Origin: Thermodesulfovibrionales bacterium
GTDB taxonomy: Bacteria > Nitrospirota > Thermodesulfovibrionia > Thermodesulfovibrionales > SM23-35
Direction of reading: 5' to 3'
Assembly (NCBI GenBank): GCA_022013235.1
Contig: JAKLQR010000228.1
Span: forward strand, 1-6,300
Length of the DNA stretch: 6,300 nt
Under the pieces are notes generated by a model that did no database searches, was not told where the DNA came from, and saw only the letters and a list, made by a program, of their open reading frames with translations. How positions within the stretch are numbered: position 1 is the first letter of the stretch; each line of letters begins with the position of its first letter. The position numbers were made by a program, and so were the translations under genes. Positions 1 through 5,631 of the stretch are shown here, in pieces.

Positions 1-204
1 GACATTCCTATTATGGCACGGATACTCGCGATCGTCGACTCTTTTGATGCTATGGTATCGGTGCGTCCTTATCGCGACCGCAGGTCCGTGCAAACCGCAA
101 TAGAAACGATGAAGGAGGAAAGGTATTACGGCCAGTGGGATTCTGAACTGATCGGATATTTCTTCGACATGATGACCCCGCTGACAGCAAAGGGTTATAG
201 GTAG
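1..204 (+). CDS. HD-GYP domain protein, C-terminal end (5'-truncated by window)
   Basis: Only the last 67 residues are present; the reading frame is open through the left edge and ends at TAG 202-204. The visible part fits the end of an HD-GYP domain: an ARILAIVDSFDAM segment, then VRPYR and a Gly-Gln-Trp-Asp stretch near the terminus. This corresponds to the family pattern ARIlavaDxFDAmtsdRPYR followed by G-x-FDpe. The Asp of VDSFDA matches the last conserved metal-ligand Asp of the domain. HD-GYP proteins are phosphodiesterases that hydrolyse c-di-GMP (some lineages cGAMP) and often carry an N-terminal receiver or sensor domain, which would lie outside the window. Its stop codon directly abuts the ATG of the hybrid kinase, so the two are probably co-transcribed and translationally coupled. 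Activity cannot be judged because the HD and GYP motifs are missing from the window. Confidence 0.85.
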   Translation, partial: DIPIMARILAIVDSFDAMVSVRPYRDRRSVQTAIETMKEERYYGQWDSELIGYFFDMMTPLTAKGYR

Positions 205-3200
205 ATGCTTAGATTAGCAATCGCAGGCGGCAATATAGGCGCCAGTGCCCTCATCTCCCTCCTCAGGGGGGACGCGAATACAGAACTGACCGGACTCTAC
301 GAAAAGAAGCTGGACTCTCCCGGAGTCATCCTTGCACGAAAGTGGAACATCCCTGTCTTTGAGGATATTCAGTCGCTCATCGGTTCCGGTCCGGAAATGG
401 TTATCAATGTCGCGGGCAACCCCAAACTGAGCGAGGAAATACGTTCTGCCTCGGCATATAAAATAGAAGTCATTGAAGGCGTAGGCGCCCGGTTCCTCTG
501 GGAGATTATCGAAAAACAGAAACGGGCGAGGATTGAAGCTGCCAAAACGATAGAGAACCAGAAAACTATTCTCGGGGTAATGTCAGAACTGGGTAAACGT
601 GAAATTCTCAATGACCTCATGCAGCTCGTTCTGGAAAAAGCCCTCGAAATAGCCGATGCCCCCGCAGGCAGCCTGGTTATCCGCGAAAATGACGAAATGA
701 AACTCATTGCCTCTAAGGGCCTGAGCCGGCGCTTTACCGAGAACAAAACATGGAGCATCATATCCGGCGGACTTACGGATGCAATTCTCCGGAGTACAGA
801 CATCCTTGCAATCCCGGACACCCTGAAAGTTGATCTTACGAGAAACAATCCGGCCCTAATCAGTGAAAAAATACGGTCGCTGCTTGCCTGTCCTGTTGTG
901 CTCAGGGAAAAAGTTGCCGGTATCCTCTATATAGATGACTTTAAACCGCGCCAGTTCTCCGCGAGACAGCAGGCCTCTCTCAGTCTCCTTACTACTTTAG
1001 CAGGTATTTGCATTGACAGATTCAGCCTGATCAAAAAAATCGAGGACCTGAATCTCGAAACACTTAAATTAATAGAAACCACGACAGATCTGGTCTTCAT
1101 AACCGACATCTCCGGCCAGATCAGTCTCTGCAATAACCAGGCTGTTGAATCGCTCGGATACCCGGTGGATGAGTTGACTGCGCGGTCGATGCAATCTCTC
1201 ATGACCGACAATCTCTGGACATCGATTCAGAAAGAACTCGACAACAACGCTCTCCTCAAGGGAGCTCAAGCCACCCTGCAGGGCGCAGGCGGGAAAACAA
1301 TCACTGCAATACTCAACGCACTCATCATAAATGACTCTGAAGGCGCTCCTCTCGGCCTTGTCTTCATGTTCAGGAGTCTGGAAGAAGAGAAGAATCTTGA
1401 AAAGGTTATCGATGAGAACAACCGGGTAATCGAAGATCTGAGAAAAAACCTTGAGAAAAAGGTCATTGCGCGGACTGGAGAACTCGAAAAAATTAACCGG
1501 GAACTTGAATACGCAAACCAGCTGAAAGGCAGGTTTATTTCGAATATGAGCCATGAATTGAGAACGCCGCTGAATTCCATCCTCGGCTTTTCCGATATCC
1601 TTCTCGACAGGACCTTTGGTGATCTTACCGAAAACCAGGACCGGTATATCAGGAACATCTATTCCTCAGGGAAACATCTTCTTGAACTCATCAACAATGT
1701 TCTGGACATAGCTAAGATCGAGGCAGGCAAATATGAGATGGTATATGAGACCTTTCCTGTCGACGATATAATCAGTGAAGTTATGGGCGTCATGAAACCG
1801 CTCGCCGAAAATAAGTTTATCGAGATCTTTGTCTCGATGGGAGAAGGGGTAACAACCGTCACCGCTGATAAAGTCAAGATGAAACAGATCCTGTACAATC
1901 TCCTCTCGAATGCGATAAAATTTACCCCCGACGGCGGGGTGGTAAGGTTAACCGTATCCGAGGAAAAGAGTCCGGACAAATGTTTTCCCGGCGGAGCTCC
2001 GGACATCACATGTATTCAGGTTTCTGTTCAGGACACCGGGATCGGGATAGGACCCGAAGACGTGGATAGGATTTTTGACGAATTCGAACAGGCCAGTGCG
2101 GTCTTCTCAAAGAAATACGGCGGAGCAGGCCTTGGCCTCGCCCTCACCAAAAAACTCGTCGAACTGCATGGCGGCTCCATCCTTGTCGAGAGCAATCTCG
2201 GTGAAGGAAGCACGTTCACGTTCTGGATACCTGTTTCGACGCCGGTTGCCGGGGCAGTCCCTGCCGAGCACATAGAAGCGGTAAGCCTGAATTTCCCCTG
2301 GATGAAAGCAGAGGCACCCCTTCTTCTTGTCGTTGAGGACGATCTCTCCACTGCAGAACTCCTGACGCTCCATCTCACCCAGTCAGGATATAAAGTTGCC
2401 CACGCATTCAATGGTGAAGAAGCGATTGAGAAAGCAAAAAAACTCTTGCCCTTTGCCATAACTCTCGATATTCTCATCCCGAAAAAAGACGGCTGGGAGG
2501 TTCTCCAGGAACTGAAAAGTAATCCTGTAACCGCTGAGATACCGGTTATTATCCATTCAATTGTTGATAACAAAGACCTGGCTTTTGCACTCGGCGCGAC
2601 CGATTATCTCCTGAAGCCGCTTGATAAGGAAGCCCTTTTTGCAAAACTCGAGGAACTGACAATTACAAAAGGGAAAAAAGTATTGCCATCCTCTCTCTTG
2701 ATCATAGAATCAGAGGATGAGATCACCAACTATTTCAAGCACATCTTCGAGCCGCAGGGTTTTCTCATATATACCGCAGCGACGGGGCAGAGAGGGATCG
2801 AACTCTCAATGGCATTGCGGCCCGCCGTTATCCTGCTCGATTTCTCCATGCCTGACATGCTCGGTTTTGATGTGATCAACAAGATCAAGGAAAATCCGTC
2901 GACAAAAGACATCCCGATCTTCATCCTTACCGAAAGAGACCTTTCTGTGGAAGACAGAATCGCCCTCGTCGGGAAGATCGAGAGGATCGTGCAGAAATAT
3001 GCCTTCGATACCAAAGAGCTCATCAATCATATCAAGGAACTGGAGATCCTTTATCCCCGGAGGGCTGGTCTCATAGACGACCTTACCGGCGTCTTCAGCC
3101 ACCGTTATTTCCAGATCCGGCTTGCCCAGGAAGTGGAAAGGGCGACACGGTACAAAATACCGCTGAACCTTCTCCTTCTCGATCTCGATTATTTCGATCA

Positions 3201-3594
3201 GTATGCAAAAAGCCATGGAGAATTCTACGGGAACATGACGCTGAAGAAAGTCGCTGAACTCCTTACGAAAAATATCAGGGGTTCAGACGTTGTTGTGCGC
3301 TACGGAGGGGACTCCTTTGCCATATTGCTGCCGAATACCGTCATTGCGGCTGCCCTTTCCATGGGGAACCGGTTCAATGCGATAATAAAAAACTATCCCT
3401 TCATTTATGAGGATTCACAGCCAAAAGGCCATGTCACTGCGAGCATCGGCCTCACCTTCCTCGACGGCCAGCCGACCGAAGAATTTATCTTATGCGCTGA
3501 AAAGGCCCTTGCACGCGCGTTCAGTAAAGGGGGGGACAGGGTTGAGGTCTACTCAAAGGAGCAGTATGAGAGAGAAGAGGTCGAGCAGTATTGA
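205..3594 (+). CDS. Hybrid sensor histidine kinase: Rossmann-GAF-PAS-HisKA-HATPase-REC-REC-GGDEF
   Basis: A 1129-residue protein with no signal peptide or membrane segment, so cytoplasmic. Domains in order: Rossmann-like nucleotide-binding fold 1-105 (AGGNIG loop 7-12, acidic E33 after the second strand); GAF about 130-275; PAS about 283-392; coiled coil about 392-442; HisKA with phosphoacceptor H450 in SHELRTP; HATPase_c about 555-677 (N565/N569, DTGIGI 610-615, GGAGLGLAL 639-646, GST 668-670); REC1 705-815 (E711-D713, D755, S785, K804); REC2 828-943 (D879, T909, K931, but S836 in the acidic pair); GGDEF 956-1116 with GGDSF 1034-1038. It should sense a cytoplasmic ligand or redox state, autophosphorylate at H450 and pass phosphate to D755 and perhaps D879. 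The GGDEF output looks catalytically dead. The start is the ATG immediately after the upstream stop, with AAAGGG at 189-194 as a likely Shine-Dalgarno 10 nt away. Overlap with the next gene is 29 nt. Confidence 0.95.
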   Translation: MLRLAIAGGNIGASALISLLRGDANTELTGLYEKKLDSPGVILARKWNIPVFEDIQSLIGSGPEMVINVAGNPKLSEEIRSASAYKIEVIEGVGARFLWEIIEKQKRARIEAAKTIENQKTILGVMSELGKREILNDLMQLVLEKALEIADAPAGSLVIRENDEMKLIASKGLSRRFTENKTWSIISGGLTDAILRSTDILAIPDTLKVDLTRNNPALISEKIRSLLACPVVLREKVAGILYIDDFKPRQFSARQQASLSLLTTLAGICIDRFSLIKKIEDLNLETLKLIETTTDLVFITDISGQISLCNNQAVESLGYPVDELTARSMQSLMTDNLWTSIQKELDNNALLKGAQATLQGAGGKTITAILNALIINDSEGAPLGLVFMFRSLEEEKNLEKVIDENNRVIEDLRKNLEKKVIARTGELEKINRELEYANQLKGRFISNMSHELRTPLNSILGFSDILLDRTFGDLTENQDRYIRNIYSSGKHLLELINNVLDIAKIEAGKYEMVYETFPVDDIISEVMGVMKPLAENKFIEIFVSMGEGVTTVTADKVKMKQILYNLLSNAIKFTPDGGVVRLTVSEEKSPDKCFPGGAPDITCIQVSVQDTGIGIGPEDVDRIFDEFEQASAVFSKKYGGAGLGLALTKKLVELHGGSILVESNLGEGSTFTFWIPVSTPVAGAVPAEHIEAVSLNFPWMKAEAPLLLVVEDDLSTAELLTLHLTQSGYKVAHAFNGEEAIEKAKKLLPFAITLDILIPKKDGWEVLQELKSNPVTAEIPVIIHSIVDNKDLAFALGATDYLLKPLDKEALFAKLEELTITKGKKVLPSSLLIIESEDEITNYFKHIFEPQGFLIYTAATGQRGIELSMALRPAVILLDFSMPDMLGFDVINKIKENPSTKDIPIFILTERDLSVEDRIALVGKIERIVQKYAFDTKELINHIKELEILYPRRAGLIDDLTGVFSHRYFQIRLAQEVERATRYKIPLNLLLLDLDYFDQYAKSHGEFYGNMTLKKVAELLTKNIRGSDVVVRYGGDSFAILLPNTVIAAALSMGNRFNAIIKNYPFIYEDSQPKGHVTASIGLTFLDGQPTEEFILCAEKALARAFSKGGDRVEVYSKEQYEREEVEQY

Positions 3595-4066
3595 TTCTTT
3601 TTATGATATCTTCGAAAGCCCTATAGGCTTCCTCTATCTTCTTTTCCATGAAAAAACTTTACGGGGAATCTCTTTCAGAAAGCCTGTTGAAATAATCCGC
3701 AGGGGCAGTGCCCCCCCGCTCATAAAAAAAGAGCTCCGGGAATATTTTGACAATGGAATCCACGAATTCACTCAGCCGATACTCCTCATGAAGGGCACTG
3801 AATTTGAAAAAACCGTATGGCTTGCCCTGAAAGAAATCCCCTATGGCGAGACAAAGACATACAAATGGCTGTCCGAAAAGATCGACAAACCCGCGGCTTC
3901 CAGGGCAGTTGGACAGGCCCTCAGCAAGAACCCCCTGCCTATCGTCCTACCCTGCCATCGGGTCATAGAATCCGACGGCTCCCTTGGGGGATATTCCGCA
4001 GGCACAAATATCAAGAGACGGCTCCTTGATATCGAATATTATAAGACCCTCGCGAAAAAGCAGTAA
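3566..4066 (+). CDS. ogt: Methylated-DNA--[protein]-cysteine S-methyltransferase (Ogt/MGMT family)
   Basis: A 166-residue suicide DNA-repair protein that transfers an alkyl group from O6-alkylguanine (and O4-alkylthymine) in DNA to its own cysteine. The active-site motif PCHRV is present with Cys130, preceded by the helix-turn-helix region YGETKTY (93-99) and SRAVGQALSKNP (112-123), including the arginine finger R113 and hinge N122. The GGYSAG segment 141-146 and a final RRLLDIE helix complete the usual C-terminal domain. The N-terminal domain is short, typical of stand-alone Ogt-like enzymes. The ATG at 3566 is chosen because AAAGGAG at 3555-3561 lies 4 nt upstream and gives the normal family length. 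An in-frame ATG at 3407 would add 53 residues unlike any known domain, read out of frame through the kinase GGDEF. The start lies 29 nt inside the kinase gene, implying translational coupling. The symbol is by family; orthology to E. coli ogt is not shown. Confidence 0.93.
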   Translation: MREKRSSSIDSFYDIFESPIGFLYLLFHEKTLRGISFRKPVEIIRRGSAPPLIKKELREYFDNGIHEFTQPILLMKGTEFEKTVWLALKEIPYGETKTYKWLSEKIDKPAASRAVGQALSKNPLPIVLPCHRVIESDGSLGGYSAGTNIKRRLLDIEYYKTLAKKQ

Positions 4067-4103
4067 CTCGGATTATTCATTAGTTTTAGGATAGTGAAAA
4101 CAC

Positions 4104-4127
4104 AATTCTTGGGTGAAAACAAGAATT
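4104..4127 (+). terminator. AT-rich hairpin after the alkyltransferase gene (weak terminator candidate)
   Basis: Perfect 8-bp inverted repeat AATTCTTG (4104-4111) and CAAGAATT (4120-4127) with an 8-nt loop, 38 nt after the alkyltransferase stop. There is no T-tract on the plus strand after it, so efficient intrinsic termination is doubtful; it may instead stabilise an mRNA 3' end. The loop and left flank also form a direct repeat GTGAAAACA (4094-4102 and 4113-4121, 19 nt apart). Confidence 0.35.
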
Positions 4128-4228
4128 AAGCAATAATACTATATAGTTTTACACGCAAACCTCTAAATCTGCTTTTCTTAACTGCAAAATATGTGAAGGA
4201 AAAAGCAAGAAATGTGCAGTAATTTATC

Positions 4229-4256
4229 TTGACAAATAGTTAGCAATAGCTAAAAT
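4229..4256 (+). promoter_or_regulatory. Sigma70-type promoter for the riboswitch-controlled gene
   Basis: TTGACA at 4229-4234 (perfect -35 consensus) and TAAAAT at 4251-4256 (-10, five of six matches) are separated by 16 bp in an AT-rich stretch. Transcription would begin near 4263, giving a leader of about 260 nt before the ATG at 4522. This start places the whole aptamer-like region in the leader and puts a small hairpin at the very 5' end of the RNA. Confidence 0.75.
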
Positions 4257-4264
4257 AGGATTAA

Positions 4265-4281
4265 GTCTTCTTCATGAAGAC
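4265..4281 (+). other. Hairpin at the predicted 5' end of the leader RNA
   Basis: GTCTTC (4265-4270) and GAAGAC (4276-4281) form a perfect 6-bp stem with a TTCAT loop, beginning 2-3 nt after the inferred transcription start. Possible roles are 5'-end protection of the mRNA or an insulator before the aptamer. No T-tract follows, so it is not a terminator. Confidence 0.4.
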
Positions 4282-4290
4282 AAGTCAGAA

Positions 4291-4385
4291 GCCACCGAAA
4301 GGGTAAAGCCCGGGAAACCGGACGACACAAAGCCACCTGCCCTGAGCAGAGTCGAGGGGCAGAGGGGTTGTCAAAGTGTGTGTGC
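4291..4385 (+). ncRNA. c-di-GMP-I (GEMM) class riboswitch aptamer, likely
   Basis: The order of conserved elements matches the GEMM-I family. AAAGGGTAAAGCC at 4298-4310 corresponds to the AGGGCAAACC element. A short stem CCGG-GAAA-CCGG at 4310-4321 is capped by a GNRA tetraloop, as in the tetraloop-receptor dock of this class. ACGACACAAAGCC at 4322-4334 corresponds to GACGCAAAGCC. A second stem CTGCCC/GGGCAG (4337-4342 with 4357-4362) leads into GAGGGGTTGTC at 4362-4372, corresponding to GCGGGGTTNCC. The closing P1 stem is weak, perhaps CAC 4293-4295 with GTG 4376-4378. In this class a cyclic dinucleotide binds at the three-helix junction and controls the downstream gene. The element lies in the predicted leader of the secreted-protein gene. 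The assignment rests on remembered consensus, not a covariance-model score. Whether the switch is ON or OFF cannot be read from the sequence. Confidence 0.78.
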
Positions 4386-4419
4386 TAACGACCAGTTAAT
4401 GATACCAAGGAAATAGGGT

Positions 4420-4454
4420 GACACTCCAAAGTTTGGTTTAGCGAAAGGAGTGTC
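4420..4454 (+). other. Strong leader stem between aptamer and start codon (expression-platform candidate)
   Basis: GACACTCC (4420-4427) and GGAGTGTC (4447-4454) pair perfectly over 8 bp with a 19-nt loop. CCAA 4405-4408 with TTGG 4455-4458 could add an outer stem across an internal bulge. No U-run follows, so this is not a classical terminator. ACACT 4421-4425 is complementary to AGTGT 4375-4379 at the 3' side of the aptamer, and CTCC 4424-4427 to GGAG 4512-4515 in the Shine-Dalgarno. The stem could therefore take part in a mutually exclusive fold. Confidence 0.45.
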
Positions 4455-4510
4455 TTGGATATAATGCTTTGCGAGGTCAGGGAACATAGTCTATAGTAAG
4501 GAAAAGGAAA

Positions 4511-4516
4511 AGGAGG
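4511..4516 (+). promoter_or_regulatory. Strong Shine-Dalgarno for the secreted-protein gene
   Basis: AGGAGG lies 5 nt before the ATG at 4522, a near-perfect anti-16S match. It fixes the start codon and fits a gene translated strongly when the leader permits. If the riboswitch acts on translation, this is the site to be masked. Confidence 0.85.
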
Positions 4517-4521
4517 TTTCT

Positions 4522-5442
4522 ATGAAGAAGATCTTTGCATTGTTAACGATCATCACTTTTCTCGTGGCGGGAACGGCATTCGCTGGCGGAAAGGAGAAGG
4601 AGCCGCCGCCAAAATCGGATATAGAGATTCAGGTACTTCAGCCAGCACCGGATAGTGAAGTCATTCTGGATGAAGTGTTGCTTATCAAGTCGAAGCATGA
4701 GCAAGGCGATCTGATCAAATGGGAATATAATGTTCCACATGATGAGTCGGAAGCTGACATTGAGGTTATAGTAGACCGTGAGAAGGGCACATACAAGGCA
4801 ACTAAAGGACCTGTTTCGGAAGAAGTCAAATCTCGCGCTGGCGATCTGCCGCCTGAAATGATGGAACGGTTCAGAGAGTTGTACCGGCAGAGAGAGTGTG
4901 AGCAGGAGCAATTGAATCAGAAGGCTCCTGAGAAGCTGAATCAGATCGAAGATATAGGAAGCCCTAGAGCAGCACATACAGGATATCATTCAAGTGGTGC
5001 AAAAGTTGTAGATGGTGAATACGCGCAGTATGCAGCTGTAATTACAAAGGACCTGGTAGGGGTCGATTTAGCTCAGACGACACAATGGCTGCATTGGTAC
5101 GGCATGGGTTGGAATCAGGGGTATCGTAGCGTGTGGACCTGGCCAGCACAGCCTTCATGGATTGGGACTTGGTGGTATGTAGGGGGCACCACTGACTATC
5201 CCATTACCAACGGCTCGTCTTATTGCACGAGCCGTTGGTATGCATGGTACTATAATTACGATTGGTTAAGAAACAATTTGCGTACAACTGCAACTCACAA
5301 TATCTATATCTATGGGTACTGGTCGGGTGGTTTTAAGATTGAAGGCACTTCGGCTCATGCAGGTGAGAGCTACGGTTTGCTCCGTTACAATGTCATTCAT
5401 TGGTTCTGGCCCGAATGCATGACTTGCCCTCCCCCTATATAA
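4522..5442 (+). CDS. Secreted aromatic-rich protein of unknown family
   Basis: I do not recognise this 306-residue protein. Residues 1-21 are a clear Sec signal peptide: two lysines, a hydrophobic core and an AFA cleavage site before GG, with no lipobox Cys. Residues 22-150 are hydrophilic and rich in Glu, Lys and Pro, with a helical charged stretch around 98-143 that contains C126. Residues about 150-306 are very different: between 189 and 296 there are 14 Trp and 14 Tyr in 108 residues, with few charges and many Gly, Ser, Thr and Asn, suggesting a compact beta-rich extracellular domain or a carbohydrate- or surface-binding face. C235, C299 and C302 (a C-x-x-C near the end) could form disulfides. 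It is the only gene after the riboswitch leader, so its synthesis is probably set by a cyclic dinucleotide. An adhesin, matrix or surface-layer component is plausible, but the function is unassigned. Confidence 0.85.
   Translation: MKKIFALLTIITFLVAGTAFAGGKEKEPPPKSDIEIQVLQPAPDSEVILDEVLLIKSKHEQGDLIKWEYNVPHDESEADIEVIVDREKGTYKATKGPVSEEVKSRAGDLPPEMMERFRELYRQRECEQEQLNQKAPEKLNQIEDIGSPRAAHTGYHSSGAKVVDGEYAQYAAVITKDLVGVDLAQTTQWLHWYGMGWNQGYRSVWTWPAQPSWIGTWWYVGGTTDYPITNGSSYCTSRWYAWYYNYDWLRNNLRTTATHNIYIYGYWSGGFKIEGTSAHAGESYGLLRYNVIHWFWPECMTCPPPI
5205..5240 (+). repeat. Perfect 14-bp inverted repeat inside the secreted-protein gene
   Basis: TACCAACGGCTCGT (5205-5218) and ACGAGCCGTTGGTA (5227-5240) are exact reverse complements separated by the 8-nt loop CTTATTGC. 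The repeat covers codons 228-240, which encode I-T-N-G-S-S-Y-C-T-S-R-W-Y, so the structure is fully in frame. Half the arm bases are G or C, giving a very stable hairpin in mRNA or single-stranded DNA. The bases after the right arm are TGCATGG with no T-run, so an intrinsic terminator is unlikely. Confidence 0.9.
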
Positions 5443-5631
5443 AATACTCTAACCTAAGTAAAACTTTCCCTGACCTTGCATTTAGAGCAGTACGACAGTT
5501 ACCCATATTCATTTCTCTTAAAAAAGCCATTATATCAAGCAGACTTCTACTCCTCTTGCTCCATTACATTCTCAAACTGCGTGAACTTCTTTTCTGGCCT
5601 GCGGCGCTTTCTATAAGACTGAGCAAGAGAT

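Noticed and set aside
1069..3216. Several long minus-strand and alternative-frame open readings opposite the hybrid kinase.
   Set aside because: All are shadows of a gene with continuous recognised domains; none has a convincing ribosome site or domain.
3407..3565. An upstream in-frame ATG at 3407 that would extend the alkyltransferase to 219 residues.
   Set aside because: The extra 53 residues are Ser/Arg-rich, have no domain, and are read out of frame through the conserved GGDEF end. ATG 3566 has a good Shine-Dalgarno and gives the normal family length.
4420..4454. The leader stem as an intrinsic terminator.
   Set aside because: The stem is strong but is followed by TTGGATATAATG, not a T-tract, so classical termination is not supported.
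4460..4465. TATAAT close to the start of the secreted-protein gene, considered as a promoter.
   Set aside because: No acceptable -35 lies 16-18 bp upstream; that position overlaps the loop and right arm of the leader stem. The TTGACA/TAAAAT pair at 4229-4256 is far better.
4067..4521. tRNA, CRISPR array or other repeat cluster in the long intergenic region.
   Set aside because: No cloverleaf with T-arm and anticodon features and no regularly spaced repeats are present; the only direct repeat is a 9-mer occurring twice.
4543..4989. Long minus-strand open frame opposite the secreted-protein gene.
   Set aside because: It lies antisense to a gene with a signal peptide and strong Shine-Dalgarno, and its Leu/Arg/Ser/Cys-rich product shows no domain.
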